Shown here piece by piece: positions 16,372 through 26,025 of a DNA stretch of 39,479 bases. Each line of letters begins with the position of its first letter. The stretch's first letter is position 1. A program made the position numbers and the translations under genes. This DNA is from Sphingopyxis soli (lineage in GTDB: Bacteria; Pseudomonadota; Alphaproteobacteria; Sphingomonadales; Sphingomonadaceae): assembly GCF_018682675.1 (NCBI RefSeq), contig NZ_JAFMTR010000024.1:1-39479 (forward strand). Direction: 5' to 3'. Under the pieces are notes generated by a model. That model was not told the DNA's origin, made no database searches, and saw only the letters and a program-made list of their open reading frames with translations.

Positions 16372-17028
16372 TCAATCCCGCGCACCCAGCATCATCGCCA
16401 CGCTATGGGCGGCTGCCGCCTTCAACTCGGTATAACCGACGCCTTCGTCTTCGCGGCTGATCGGTCCGATGGCCGACAGGCGTTCGAGCATCATCAGCAT
16501 CGTCCCCGCGCACGCGCGTGGCGAAAGGTCGGCGGGAATGCGGCCCGCCGCCTGCGCGCGCTCGACCTGTTCGCTGATCGCGCCCATGATCGGCCGCGCC
16601 AGGTTCATGCGTGCCTCATAAAAACGCGCGTCGCCCTCTTCAGCGGCCAGGTTGCGGACGACGAAGATCGTTCGGTGGCGGTTCCAGATTTCGGTGTAGT
16701 GATCGACGAATGCCCGTGCGTCGGCTGCCGCGCCCGGCGTCAGCCAATCCCGCGCGATGATTGCTTCCAGTTCGGGCGAGGTTTGCGTCGCGCTTTCGAG
16801 CGCCGCAAGAACGACCTCGGACACGCCCTTGAAATAGACATAGAAAGTGGCCGGCGAGGTTTGCGCGGTGCGCGCCACATCGACCACCGACACGTCGCGC
16901 AGCCCATGCGTTTCGAGCAGCGCGACCGTTGCGTCGATCAACTGCTGCCGCGTGCGCTGCCCCTTGGCGCCCAGCTTGCGGCGAATCGCGTCGGAGCCGT
17001 CCCGATCTACCAGCGCCTGTTCGGTCAT
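16372..17028 (-). CDS. TetR-family transcriptional regulator
   Basis: The protein (218 aa) has a TetR helix-turn-helix at about residues 24-68 (RTRQQLIDATVALLETHG, VSVVDVARTAQTSPATFYVYF) and a helical ligand domain. The lead-in GAKGQRTRQQL is typical of regulators of fatty or aromatic acid pathways. The gene is divergent from the SDR gene at 17146, and a TTGACG/CGTCAA palindrome lies in the 117-base gap. A matching site is at the divergent promoter near 27391, so this protein probably represses both modules B and C; the ligand is likely an acyl-CoA intermediate (inference). Confidence 0.85.
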   Translation of the reverse strand: MTEQALVDRDGSDAIRRKLGAKGQRTRQQLIDATVALLETHGLRDVSVVDVARTAQTSPATFYVYFKGVSEVVLAALESATQTSPELEAIIARDWLTPGAAADARAFVDHYTEIWNRHRTIFVVRNLAAEEGDARFYEARMNLARPIMGAISEQVERAQAAGRIPADLSPRACAGTMLMMLERLSAIGPISREDEGVGYTELKAAAAHSVAMMLGARD

Positions 17029-17094
17029 CGAAATCCGGTCCTGCCCCTGTTTTTCATGCCAATTCTAACAGCAGGCTTGCGATATGGCAAAAAG

Positions 17095-17109
17095 TTGACG
17101 TATCGTCAA
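17095..17109. promoter_or_regulatory. putative TetR operator between tetR and the SDR gene
   Basis: TTGACG-TAT-CGTCAA is a perfect 6-base inverted repeat with a 3-base spacer, 66 bases upstream of the TetR start and 36 bases before the SDR start codon. The arm TTGACG also matches a -35 box in both directions, so binding would hide both promoters. A near copy, TTGACGATGTGTCAA, is at 27391-27405. Confidence 0.65.
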
Positions 17110-17145
17110 AAATGATAAGAAACTGACGGAAATCGGGGATTCGGG

Positions 17146-17928
17146 ATGGAGAGGCTGGCGGGCAAGGTCGCGGTGGTGACCGGCGCATCGAAAGGGATGG
17201 GGCGGCATTTCGTCGCCGCTTTGGTCGGAGCAGGAATGCGCGTGGCCTGCCTTGCCCGCCCATCGGACGAACTGGCCTCGCTCCCCCGGGAATTTGGTGA
17301 AGCCGTGTTCGCGCTGCCCTGCGACGTCACCGCCTCGGACGCCGTCGATGCCGCGGTCGCGCAGATCGTCGAACATTTTGGTCGCATCGATGTCGTCGTC
17401 GCCAACGCCGCCGTCTATCACCCCTTCGCTTTCGAGCATGGCAGCGACGACATCGTCCGCAGCCATGTCGACATCAATATCCTTGGCGTGGCGTGGCTGA
17501 TCCGCGCCAGCATCCCGCACCTGCGCGCCAGCAAGGGGCAGATCGTCGCGATCAGCAGTGAATCGGTCCGCATGCCGTTTCCGATGCTGGCGCTCTACGC
17601 CGCCACCAAAGCTGCGGTCGAAACGCTGTGCCAGGGGCTGCGCGATGAACTGCGCGCCGACGATATCCGCGTCACCATATTGCGCTCGGGATCGGTCAAG
17701 GGCGGTTCGGGCGGCAAGGGCTGGTCGCAGGAGACGGTCGCGGCCTTCTACAAGAAGATCGTTGAAACCGGCCACGCCGCGATGACCGGCGAATCGGCCA
17801 CGCCCGAATCGATGGCCGAGGCGCTGCTCGCGGTCATCGGACTTCCCGCCGACATCGGAATCGACCTTGTCGAGGTGCGCGCGGCGCAGGTCGGGGTGCC
17901 CGACGGGGCGAAACAGGCCAGCGATTAG
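17146..17928 (+). CDS. SDR-family oxidoreductase
   Basis: A classical SDR of 260 residues: VVTGASKGMGR (10-20), VVANAAVYHP (84-93), NILG (111-114), catalytic Ser138 in AISSES, Tyr151 and Lys155 in LYAATKAAV. It probably oxidises or reduces a hydroxyl/keto group, with NADP suggested by the basic ARPS turn after strand 2. It is the first gene downstream of the TetR operator, followed after one base by the MFS gene, so the two are tightly coupled. Confidence 0.87.
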   Translation: MERLAGKVAVVTGASKGMGRHFVAALVGAGMRVACLARPSDELASLPREFGEAVFALPCDVTASDAVDAAVAQIVEHFGRIDVVVANAAVYHPFAFEHGSDDIVRSHVDINILGVAWLIRASIPHLRASKGQIVAISSESVRMPFPMLALYAATKAAVETLCQGLRDELRADDIRVTILRSGSVKGGSGGKGWSQETVAAFYKKIVETGHAAMTGESATPESMAEALLAVIGLPADIGIDLVEVRAAQVGVPDGAKQASD

Positions 17929-17929
17929 G

Positions 17930-19330
17930 GTGGAGGGGCGCCGCGACCTCCCGTTGCTGATCGGTGCACTCTGGATCGCCGAAGTCACCGGCTCGTTCGA
18001 AACCGCGATGATCCTCGCGGCACTGAAGAGGCTGATTCAGGATTTTGGCAATCCCGCGATGGTCGGCTGGCTGATCACCGGCTATCTGACCGTCGGCGCC
18101 GCGATTGCGGCGGTGGTGGGCCGGATCGGCGATATGTTCGGGCGGCGCCGGACGCTGATCGTCGTCCTTGCGGTCGGCGCGGTCGGTTCCCTGATCAGTG
18201 CGCTCTCGACCAATTTTCCGGTGCTGCTCGCCGGTCGCTTGATGCAGGGGGTTACCGGCGCCATCCTCCCGCTCTGCATCGGACTCGTACACGAAAATAT
18301 GGCCAAGGACCGCGCCCCCATGGCGATCGGGCTGATGATTTCGGGTGCGTCGATCGGCACCGCGGCGGGGCTTGTCATCGGCGGCATGATCGTCGACCGG
18401 TTCAGCTGGCACGGCATTTTCTTCACCAGCGCGGGCCTCTGCATCACCGCCGCGCTCGCGCTGTTCGCTTTCGTTCCGGTATCGCCGCGTCGTCTCTCGG
18501 GACCGCCTGTCGACTGGTTCTCGGGGCTTGCGTTCGCGCCGGGGGTCGCGCTGATCCTCGTCTATTTCAGCACCGGAAAGGACTGGGGTTGGGCGAATCC
18601 CTGGTCGCTCGGCTCGCTTGTCGCCGGTATCGCGCTCGTCGCCTGGTGGATGCAACGCAGCCTCGCCAGCCCCAATCCGCTCATCGCGATCCGCAGTTTC
18701 GGCAACCGCACGATTGCCGTCGGCGGTGCCGTCACGGCGCTTGTCTCGATGAGCACCTTACAGATTACCGTTTTCTTTTCGTTGCTGCTTCAGGCGCCGG
18801 CATGGACCGTTGCCGGGCTCGGCTTCTCGGCGACCGTGGCCGGGCTCGCCAAATTGCCGTCGAACCTCAGTTCGGCCTTTGCAGGTCCACTCGGTGGCTG
18901 GCTTGCCGGACGGGGAGGGGGACGCTTCGCGATCGTCGTGGGCGGGCTCGTCACAGCCGTCGGCTGGCTTCTCTATTTCATTCTCGACGTGAACAGCTTT
19001 GCGCTTGTTGTCGCACAGCTGATCGTCATCAGCTTCGGCGCGACGATGCTCTTTTCGGTCGCCCCGACGATCATCGCACAGGCGTCGCCGCCCGAGCGGA
19101 TCAGCGAGATTTCGGGGATGCTCACCGTCATTCGCCAGCTGTTTCTCGGCATCGGCGCGCAGATGGTGACGACCTTGCTTGCGGTCGATGTCGTCCGCCG
19201 CGGCGACGAAACCTATCCCTCGCCCTTCGCTTACGATCTCACCGTCGCCGTTATCGTCGCGCTCTGCATTGCGGCGATCCTCGTCGCCTTTGCGCTGCCG
19301 CGCAACATCAAGCCGCAGGAACAAGCATGA
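17930..19330 (+). CDS. MFS transporter, DHA2-like (about 14 transmembrane segments)
   Basis: A 466-residue integral membrane protein from the GTG at 17930, which directly follows the SDR stop; an upstream start inside the SDR gene is unlikely. The MFS motif A is GRIGDMFGRRRTLIVV between segments 2 and 3, and hydrophobic segments repeat to the C-terminus (for example FALVVAQLIVISFGATMLFS, and TVAVIVALCIAAILVAFALP at the end). DHA2 members usually export drugs or organic acids by proton antiport, but in this operon uptake or export of the pathway compound is as likely. It overlaps the next gene by ATGA. Confidence 0.85.
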   Translation: MEGRRDLPLLIGALWIAEVTGSFETAMILAALKRLIQDFGNPAMVGWLITGYLTVGAAIAAVVGRIGDMFGRRRTLIVVLAVGAVGSLISALSTNFPVLLAGRLMQGVTGAILPLCIGLVHENMAKDRAPMAIGLMISGASIGTAAGLVIGGMIVDRFSWHGIFFTSAGLCITAALALFAFVPVSPRRLSGPPVDWFSGLAFAPGVALILVYFSTGKDWGWANPWSLGSLVAGIALVAWWMQRSLASPNPLIAIRSFGNRTIAVGGAVTALVSMSTLQITVFFSLLLQAPAWTVAGLGFSATVAGLAKLPSNLSSAFAGPLGGWLAGRGGGRFAIVVGGLVTAVGWLLYFILDVNSFALVVAQLIVISFGATMLFSVAPTIIAQASPPERISEISGMLTVIRQLFLGIGAQMVTTLLAVDVVRRGDETYPSPFAYDLTVAVIVALCIAAILVAFALPRNIKPQEQA

Positions 19331-19722
19331 GACCGCTCCCCGAACTCACCCCCGAAAACACCGCCTTCTGGACCGGCGGTGCGGTGGGCAAGCTGATGAT
19401 CGCCTTCTGCGCCGATTGTCGGCACGCAATCCACCCCCCGCAGTTGATCTGCCCCAAATGCTGGAGCGAAGCCATTGAGAGTAAAGCTGTTTCTGGAACA
19501 GGCGCCGTTTACTCCTACACCGTCAACCACCAGCAATGGGCTCCCGGAATGCAGGTCCCCTTCGCTTTGGCGGTCGTCGACCTCGACGGCGCCCCCGGCG
19601 TCCGCGTCACCGCCGAAGTTGTCGGCATGAACCCCGACGATGTCACTATCGGCCAAACGATGCGCGTAACCTTCGTAAACATCGAAGATATCTGGTTTCC
19701 GCAGTGGGAGCCGGCGCAATGA
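19327..19722 (+). CDS. DUF35 zinc-ribbon/OB-fold protein (module B)
   Basis: A 131-residue DUF35 protein: helix TPENTAFWTGGAVGKL, zinc ribbon CADC-x11-12-CPKC (about residues 28-46) with the intervening HPP, then an OB-fold (GTGAVYSYTVNHQQW, VDLDGAPGVRV). The YTVNH-x-W signature is shared with the module C copy at 27447 (FTVNHKAW) but absent from the module A copy, so B and C are closer paralogues. It likely forms a complex with the thiolase-like product of the next gene, which it overlaps by four bases (ATGA). Confidence 0.85.
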   Translation: MRPLPELTPENTAFWTGGAVGKLMIAFCADCRHAIHPPQLICPKCWSEAIESKAVSGTGAVYSYTVNHQQWAPGMQVPFALAVVDLDGAPGVRVTAEVVGMNPDDVTIGQTMRVTFVNIEDIWFPQWEPAQ

Positions 19723-20888
19723 CGATGAACGCCGCGATCACCGGCGTCGGCATGTCCGACATCGGGCGCAAGACGGGACGCCCCGCGATGGCGCATCTCG
19801 CCGAAGCGGCGAAGCGCGCGCTCGAATGCGCGGGCCTGACGAAAGAGGATATCGACGGCATCTCGACCTATCCGGGCAAGGCCGACAACTCGCCCGGCAT
19901 GTCGCCGCTTGGCACCGGCGAAGTCCGTAACGCGCTTGGCCTCAAGACCCGGTGGCATAGCGCCGTCCCCGACGGCCCGTCGCAGATGGCGCCGCTCATG
20001 GTCGCGGCAATGGCGGTTGCCACGGGACAGGCGCGTCACGTGCTTTGCTTTCGTGCACTTACCGAAAGCAGTTCGCAAACCGCGACCCAGCGCGCGAGCA
20101 TTCCCGGCGCGGGGCGCGCGCGGCTCGGCGGCTGGTACAGCTATCTCGTTCCCGCCAATGCGATGTCGGCGTCGAACTGGGCAGGCTGGATGGCAACGCG
20201 CTATTTCCACGAGTTCGGCATGACCCGGGAGCATCTGGGCATGATCGCAACCGGTCAGCGGGTCTTTGCGCAGCACAACCCTGCTGCCGTTATGCAATCG
20301 CCATTGACGATGGAGGATTATCTGGGCGCGCGGATGATCTCGTCGCCGCTCGGCCTGTTCGACTGCGACGTGCCGATCGACGGTGCCTGCGTGATCATCG
20401 TCTCGGCTGCAGACGCCGCGAAGGATTGCGCGCGCGCGCCGCTCACGATCGAGGCGATGGGCGCCGCGCTCGGCTCGCAGGAAACCTGGGACCAGCGCCC
20501 CGACCTCACCACCATGGGCGCGCATGACAGTGCCGCCGACATGTGGAAACGCACCGACCTGAAACCCGCCGACGTCGATGTCCTCGGCCTCTACGACGGG
20601 TTCAGCATCTTCGTGCCCTATTGGCTGGAGGCGATGGGCTTCTGTGGTCATGGCGAGGCGAAGGACTTCATTGCCGAAGGGAATATCGGCCCCGGTGGAC
20701 GCTTCCCGGTGAACACGGGCGGTGGGCAATTGTCGGGCGGGCGCCTGCATGGTTTCGGGCTGCTCCACGAGGTCTGCACCCAATTGTGGGGGCAAGCGGA
20801 CGCGCGTCAGGTCGTTGGGGCCAGCGTCGGTGCGTGCGGGATGGGTGGCGGATTTATTGCAGGCTCGATGCTGTTGCGGCGGGATTAG
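19719..20888 (+). CDS. thiolase-like protein, Ltp2 type (module B)
   Basis: A 389-residue thiolase-fold protein that begins MNAAITGVGMSDIGRKTGRP. The nucleophile region reads SAVPDGPSQMAPLMV with no cysteine; YDGFS starts at residue 292, GFCGHGEAKDF follows, and VNTGGGQLSGGRLHG starts near 331. It shares most of these segments with the module C protein at 27857. By analogy with Ltp2 it would be a DUF35-dependent retro-aldolase, not a thiolase. The stop codon overlaps the stop of the convergent oxidoreductase gene by four bases. Confidence 0.8.
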   Translation: MTMNAAITGVGMSDIGRKTGRPAMAHLAEAAKRALECAGLTKEDIDGISTYPGKADNSPGMSPLGTGEVRNALGLKTRWHSAVPDGPSQMAPLMVAAMAVATGQARHVLCFRALTESSSQTATQRASIPGAGRARLGGWYSYLVPANAMSASNWAGWMATRYFHEFGMTREHLGMIATGQRVFAQHNPAAVMQSPLTMEDYLGARMISSPLGLFDCDVPIDGACVIIVSAADAAKDCARAPLTIEAMGAALGSQETWDQRPDLTTMGAHDSAADMWKRTDLKPADVDVLGLYDGFSIFVPYWLEAMGFCGHGEAKDFIAEGNIGPGGRFPVNTGGGQLSGGRLHGFGLLHEVCTQLWGQADARQVVGASVGACGMGGGFIAGSMLLRRD

Positions 20889-21997
20889 ACGTCGATCCAG
20901 CGCCGCTCGTCGCTCGCGAGCACCGCCGCCTCGACGACCTCATGCACATGCAGCGCCTGCGCGAAATCGGGCGCGGCCTTACCCCTGCCATGTATCGCAT
21001 CGCGCATCTGCGCAAAGATCGACGCCAGCGCAAACAACCCCGTCTCAGGCCGATCGGCGATCGCGCGGCATCCCGGCATCGCCAGATGCTCCGGCTCGAT
21101 CGGAATCGCGTCCATCGCAGCACTCCCCAGCGCCGCATCGCGCGTCCCGAACAGCCGCGTATCATGCGCCATCGGAAATACCGGCGCGCGCGCCTCAAGC
21201 CGCCCCTTCGATCCCCAGACCGAAAAACGGAACCCGTCGCCGCCGATCTTGCACCAGTTCGCCTCCAGCCGCGTCGGCAGCCCGGAGGCATGGCGCAGCA
21301 ACATCGACGCCCGGTCGGGCACCGCCGGACGGATGGTCTCGCCGTCCAACGGCCATTCTTTCAATGCCAAAGACTGGTCGGCGGCGACCGCCGCCACCGG
21401 CCCGAAAAAATGCACCAGCAGGTGCAGCATATGGCTCCCCAGATTTCGCCCCGCACTCGCTCCGTTCGCGGGATCGGCGAACCAGACGTAACCCGGCACA
21501 TTGGTCTGCGCCGCGCTGAACAAAGGCACCTCGAACGCAATATCGGCGCCGAAGAGCTCGCCGAGCCAGCCGGCGTCGGTCATCGCCTTCATTTGCACCA
21601 TGGCAGGCACGGCCTGCATGAAGGCATCGACCACCGCTACGGTGCCCGCCTTATGCCACGCGTCGACCATTGTTCTTGCGTCGGCGAGGTTCTTCGCAAA
21701 GGGAATGCCGTTATAGACATGCTTGCCCGCGCCGAGCGCCGCCATCACCATGGCAAAGCGCAGCGGCGGCCGTGTCCCGCAATCGACGATATCGATTTCG
21801 GGGTCGGTCGCCATTTTGCGAAAGTCATGAAACGCGCGGGCGATCCCGAAGTCCGATGCCGCCTTGGCGGCCGTTTCGGGGCGCGAGGTACAGATCGCGG
21901 TGACTTCGATCCCGTCGAGGCTACGCCAGGCGGGCAGATGTGCTCTGGCGCCCCAGGCTGCGCTGATGATACCGACGCGAAGCGGAGGGACGGCCAT
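20885..21997 (-). CDS. Gfo/Idh/MocA-family oxidoreductase
   Basis: A 370-residue protein from the chosen ATG. The N-terminal Rossmann domain carries RVGIISAAWGARAHLP, an unusual form of the G-x-G-x-x-G loop, and ICTSRPETAAKAASDFGI. The C-terminal alpha/beta domain carries SHMLHLLVHFFGP and WGSKGRLEARAP. The usual catalytic EKP is replaced by GIPFAKN (near residue 98), so a Lys is kept but the Glu is not. Family members oxidise sugars or reduce ketones and imines with NAD(P). It is the last gene of the leftward module C operon, 14 bases after the CoA-transferase. An upstream in-frame start (22057) would overlap that gene. Confidence 0.8.
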   Translation of the reverse strand: MAVPPLRVGIISAAWGARAHLPAWRSLDGIEVTAICTSRPETAAKAASDFGIARAFHDFRKMATDPEIDIVDCGTRPPLRFAMVMAALGAGKHVYNGIPFAKNLADARTMVDAWHKAGTVAVVDAFMQAVPAMVQMKAMTDAGWLGELFGADIAFEVPLFSAAQTNVPGYVWFADPANGASAGRNLGSHMLHLLVHFFGPVAAVAADQSLALKEWPLDGETIRPAVPDRASMLLRHASGLPTRLEANWCKIGGDGFRFSVWGSKGRLEARAPVFPMAHDTRLFGTRDAALGSAAMDAIPIEPEHLAMPGCRAIADRPETGLFALASIFAQMRDAIHGRGKAAPDFAQALHVHEVVEAAVLASDERRWIDV

Positions 21998-22011
21998 ACC
22001 GCTCTTGCCTG

Positions 22012-23244
22012 TCAGGCGATCGCCCCTTTTTTCTTGAGATCCTCGATACGGTCCCATTCGAGCCCCAATTCCATCAGGAACAGCTCGGTATGCTCCGATG
22101 CCTCGGGCGCGCGGGTGTTTTGGACGCCGGCACGGTTGAACTGTACCGGGTTGGCGACGAGCCGGATCGGCGCACCCCCATCGGCGCTCTCAACCTCGAA
22201 GATCAGGTCGTTCGCCAGTACCTGCTCATCGCTCGAGACGTCATGCACGGACTGGTACGCGGCCCATTGCCCCTTCATCGTCTTGAGATGCTGGATCCAA
22301 TAGGCATAGGGCTGCGCCGCGATCGCTTGCTTGACGAGCGGATAGGCTTCAGTCGCATTCGCCATGATCGCCTCGGTGGTCGAAAAACGTTCGTCCTGCG
22401 CCGCCTCGGGGATACCGAGATGGCCGAAGACATCCTCGATATAAGGACCGGGCGACAGCACGGTCAGGTTGATGAACTTGCCGTCGGATGTCTTGAACAC
22501 CCCCATGAAGGGATTGGTGCCGACGGCCTGGCTGCCACCAGGCATCTGGTTTTCGAACGGATCGGCGCCCAGTTCCATCGCGACATCGACCGAGCAGGCG
22601 GTCGCCCAGATGCCGGAGGACAGCAATGACACATCGACCTCGGTCGCCTCGCCGGTGCGCTCGCGGTGAAACAGCGCCGCGGCGATCCCGCCCGCGATGT
22701 TCATTCCTCCGATCGTGTCCCCATAGGCCGGTCCGGGCTGGGTCAGCGGGCCGTCGAGTTCCTTCGGCGTCACCAACACCGCCGAGCCGCCGCGCGCCCA
22801 ATAGGCCGTGCTGTCGAAGCCGCCCTTGTCGCGCTCGGGTCCCTTGTCGCCGAAGGCGCTGCCGCGGACATAGATGATGTCGGGGTTCGCCGCGCGGATA
22901 TGCTCGATGTCGATCCCCAGCTTCTGCCGCGCCGAGGGGAGATAGTTGGTCAGGAAAACGTCGGCGGTCTTCGCGATCTCGTAGAGCAGTTCGCGGCCTT
23001 CCTTGGTCGAGATATCGATCCCGACGCTGCGTTTCCCCCGGTTCGGATGCTGCATCAGCGACGAACGCTGCGGATTGACCGCAAGCCGCTGCAGCATCTG
23101 GATACCGCGCTGCGCATCGCCGCGCACCGGATGCTCGATCTTGATGACATCGGCGCCCCAGTCGGTCATCACGCCGCCCGCCGCGGGCACGAAGGTGAAT
23201 TGCGCGACCTCGAGAACGCGGATGCCGGACATCACTTTGGTCAT
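22012..23244 (-). CDS. CaiB/BaiF family III CoA-transferase
   Basis: A normal-length (410 aa) family III CoA-transferase: [15 protein letters not shown] start ([20 protein letters not shown]), [14 protein letters not shown] (31-44), [13 protein letters not shown], and the catalytic Asp176 in [15 protein letters not shown]. It forms the CoA thioester of a pathway acid using another acyl-CoA as donor. It lies 11 bases downstream of the ALDH gene; the order ALDH then CoA-transferase fits oxidation of an aldehyde to an acid that is then CoA-activated. The ribosome site is GGGAGAA. Confidence 0.9.
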   Translation of the reverse strand: MTKVMSGIRVLEVAQFTFVPAAGGVMTDWGADVIKIEHPVRGDAQRGIQMLQRLAVNPQRSSLMQHPNRGKRSVGIDISTKEGRELLYEIAKTADVFLTNYLPSARQKLGIDIEHIRAANPDIIYVRGSAFGDKGPERDKGGFDSTAYWARGGSAVLVTPKELDGPLTQPGPAYGDTIGGMNIAGGIAAALFHRERTGEATEVDVSLLSSGIWATACSVDVAMELGADPFENQMPGGSQAVGTNPFMGVFKTSDGKFINLTVLSPGPYIEDVFGHLGIPEAAQDERFSTTEAIMANATEAYPLVKQAIAAQPYAYWIQHLKTMKGQWAAYQSVHDVSSDEQVLANDLIFEVESADGGAPIRLVANPVQFNRAGVQNTRAPEASEHTELFLMELGLEWDRIEDLKKKGAIA

Positions 23245-23255
23245 GCGCGTTCTCC

Positions 23256-24731
23256 CTATTCGGCGTGGAAACCGATCACCTTTTGGTAGGTGAATTCGTT
23301 GAGGCCGTCCTCGCCATATTCGCGGCCATAGCCCGAGCGCTTGATCCCGCCGAACGGAGCGTCGGACTGCATCGTGCCGGCGCCGCCATTGATCGAAACG
23401 CCGCCGGTGCGCAGCTTCAGCGCCATGCGATAGGCTTCGCCTGCATCGGCCGAAAAAATCGCGCCCGACAGGCCGAAATCGCTGTCATTCGCCATCGCAA
23501 TGGCTTCGGCATCGTCGTCGAAGCCGATAACCGCGCCGATCGGCCCGAACACTTCTTCCTGCGCCAGCCGGCTATCGTTCTTCACATTGTCGAACAGCGT
23601 GGGCTCGTAATAGAAACCCTTGTCGAGGCCGTCGGGGCGCTTGCCGCCCGCAACGAGCGTCGCGCCTTCATCCTGCGCGATCGCGACATAATCCTCGGTG
23701 CGCTTGCGTGCGACTTCGCGGATCAGCGGACCGTAATTGACCGTCGGATCGGCCGGGTTGCCGATCTTGAGATGGCCGAGCATCGCTTGAATCGCTGCAA
23801 CGAATTGCGGGCGGATGCTGTTGTGGACCAGGTGCCGTGTGGTGAGCGCGCAGCCTTGGCCGCCGTGGGTGGTAAAGCCCATGATGCCCGCTGCCGCAGC
23901 CTTCTGGATATCGGCGTCGGCGCGGACGATCAGCGCCGATTTGCCGCCCAGCTCCATCACGATGCGCTTGAGCGTCGGCGCCGCCTGCGCCTGGATCATT
24001 GCCCCGACCTTGTCCGAACCCGTGAAGTGGACGAGGTCGACGCGGGGGTCGGTCGTGAGCAGCTTGCCGGTTTCGATGTCGCCGGTCACGATGCTCAGTA
24101 CCCCTTTGGGCAACCCGACCTCGTCGGCGATCTCGCCAAGGATCAGGGCCTCCATCGGCGTGTAGGGCGAGGGTTTCAGCACCACGGTACAGCCCACCGC
24201 AAGCGCGGGGATCACCTTGCCAATGTTGAGGAAGAAGGGGAAGTTGTACGGCGAAATCGCGGCGACGACGCCGACCGGTTCGCGGCTGACCACCCCGGTG
24301 CCCAGCGTCGTGCGGCCCTGCGCATTGGGGGTCAGCTCGACCGGTAGCGAGGACACCGCGGGACGCGAGGCGAGCTCGACCGTCCGCCGCGCATGCTTCA
24401 TCGGAATGCCATATTGCAAGAACTCGGCGAGCATTCGCGTGGCGCCCGCCTCGGCGACGATCATATCGATAATCGCGGCCTTGCGCGCGTCGAGCGCATC
24501 GAGGAAGCGGGTCAATATCGCCTGCCGCTGGGACACAGGCATATAGGCCCAGTCTCCCTGATCGAACGCCAGACGGGCCGCGCCGATCGCGGCATCGACC
24601 TGTGCCGCGCTGCCGACCGGGGCTTCGATCAACAGGCTCTCGTCGGCCGGATTGATCACCGCCTCGCGCTGGTCGGTCTTCTGCCATTCGCCGCCGACAT
24701 AAATGGCGTCGTCATATTTCAAAAAGGCCAT
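23256..24731 (-). CDS. aldehyde dehydrogenase
   Basis: A full-length NAD(P)-dependent ALDH of 491 residues. Key residues are Asn163 ([11 protein letters not shown]), Glu260 in [11 protein letters not shown] and the catalytic Cys294 in [13 protein letters not shown]. The GQGC form is usual for the broad aldehyde family that oxidises terpenoid and aromatic aldehydes. The C-terminal ends [21 protein letters not shown], complete. In context it probably acts after the P450, turning an aldehyde into an acid. Confidence 0.92.
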   Translation of the reverse strand: MAFLKYDDAIYVGGEWQKTDQREAVINPADESLLIEAPVGSAAQVDAAIGAARLAFDQGDWAYMPVSQRQAILTRFLDALDARKAAIIDMIVAEAGATRMLAEFLQYGIPMKHARRTVELASRPAVSSLPVELTPNAQGRTTLGTGVVSREPVGVVAAISPYNFPFFLNIGKVIPALAVGCTVVLKPSPYTPMEALILGEIADEVGLPKGVLSIVTGDIETGKLLTTDPRVDLVHFTGSDKVGAMIQAQAAPTLKRIVMELGGKSALIVRADADIQKAAAAGIMGFTTHGGQGCALTTRHLVHNSIRPQFVAAIQAMLGHLKIGNPADPTVNYGPLIREVARKRTEDYVAIAQDEGATLVAGGKRPDGLDKGFYYEPTLFDNVKNDSRLAQEEVFGPIGAVIGFDDDAEAIAMANDSDFGLSGAIFSADAGEAYRMALKLRTGGVSINGGAGTMQSDAPFGGIKRSGYGREYGEDGLNEFTYQKVIGFHAE

Positions 24732-24753
24732 GTTTCAGTCCTTGTCGGGGGTT

Positions 24754-26022
24754 CTAGCTGTTCCAGACGATCGGCAGGTTGCGGATCGACAGCAGGCTGG
24801 GGACGACCGTCGTGTCGGTGCCCTCTTTGATACGGAATTCGTGCGGGATGCGGTTGAACCATTCGTCGAGCAACACGCGCAGTTCGCGCCGCGCAAGATG
24901 CGCGCCAAGGCAGATGTGGACCCCGCCCGCGAGCGTGAAATGGCGATTATTCTTGCGGGCTGCGTCGAACTGGTGCGGGCAAGCGAACTGCGCGTCATCG
25001 AAATTGCCGGACGTGTTGAACACGCTGACCCAGTCCCCCGCCTTGATCTGGACACCGTGCCATTCGAAATCGCGCTTTACCTTGCGGCCCGAATTGACGA
25101 GCGGCTGGGTACGCAAGAATTCCTCGACGGCCGAGTTGATCAGCGACTTGTCGCCCCGGATTTGTGCCTGCAAGCCGGGGTGCATCGCAAGGCGCCGGAA
25201 CATCTGGCTGACGGTGGAGGCGACGGTGTCGAGCCCGCCGAGCCACAGGAACCAGGTCATGCCGATGATCTCGTCGTCGGTCAGCGGCTGGCCGTCGATC
25301 GACCCATTGGCGATATAGCTGCCGAGCGTATTGTCGGGAGCCGCTTGTTTTTCGGCGATGAAGCCACGCAGATAGGCGAGGATGCCGCGCACCGCCTCGG
25401 CCTTCTTCTCGATCGCCTCTTCGTGCAGGATATTCCATTCCCAATCGAGGAACTGATCGAACATCGAAAAGGGAAAGCCCATCAGGTCGAGGAAGACCTT
25501 TACGGGAAAGACCCGCCCGAAATCATAGGCGATGTCGACTTCGCCCTTGCCCGCGAATTCGTCGATCATCCCGCCGATGATTTCGCGGATGCGCGGTTCG
25601 CGTTCGTTCATCGCCACGGGGGTGAACCAGGGGTTCAGGAATTTGCGATAGCGGCCATGGTCGGGCGGATCGATGCCGAGCGGGATCGAAGGGAAGGTTT
25701 CGCCCGCGAGCATCTGGAACTGCGCGACGCCTTCGGAGGAGAAGAGGTCATTGTCTTCATAGACGCGGCGAATGTCCTCATATCGCGTCACGACCCAGGC
25801 GCCGTGGCGGTTGCCGCTGATCGGCCAAGGGTAATAATGAATGGGCGGGAAGGCCGCGTCGCGCACAATGTCGGCGGGGCGATACGGCTCCACAAGGTCG
25901 TTGGGTACGATCCCCGCGGCAAAACGGGTGTCGAGTACCAACTCGGGCGGCACATGCGCCGGCGCGGGCGGAGCATCGGCCCCGGCGCGCGCAACCGGGC
26001 AGCGTTCGGCAATCGTTGCCAT
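24754..26022 (-). CDS. cytochrome P450
   Basis: A 422-residue class I bacterial P450. The I-helix motif is WLGGLDTVAS, the ExxR helix is EEFLRTQP, and the haem loop is LAGGVHICLGAHLARRE with Cys371 as haem ligand. The usual Phe seven residues before the Cys (FxxGxxxCxG) is Leu364 here, which may shift the redox potential. The enzyme needs a ferredoxin and reductase, and none is in the window. It sits 3 bases after the amidohydrolase gene. A hydroxylation of an unactivated carbon in the pathway substrate is likely. Confidence 0.92.
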   Translation of the reverse strand: MATIAERCPVARAGADAPPAPAHVPPELVLDTRFAAGIVPNDLVEPYRPADIVRDAAFPPIHYYPWPISGNRHGAWVVTRYEDIRRVYEDNDLFSSEGVAQFQMLAGETFPSIPLGIDPPDHGRYRKFLNPWFTPVAMNEREPRIREIIGGMIDEFAGKGEVDIAYDFGRVFPVKVFLDLMGFPFSMFDQFLDWEWNILHEEAIEKKAEAVRGILAYLRGFIAEKQAAPDNTLGSYIANGSIDGQPLTDDEIIGMTWFLWLGGLDTVASTVSQMFRRLAMHPGLQAQIRGDKSLINSAVEEFLRTQPLVNSGRKVKRDFEWHGVQIKAGDWVSVFNTSGNFDDAQFACPHQFDAARKNNRHFTLAGGVHICLGAHLARRELRVLLDEWFNRIPHEFRIKEGTDTTVVPSLLSIRNLPIVWNS

Positions 26023-26025
26023 CGA

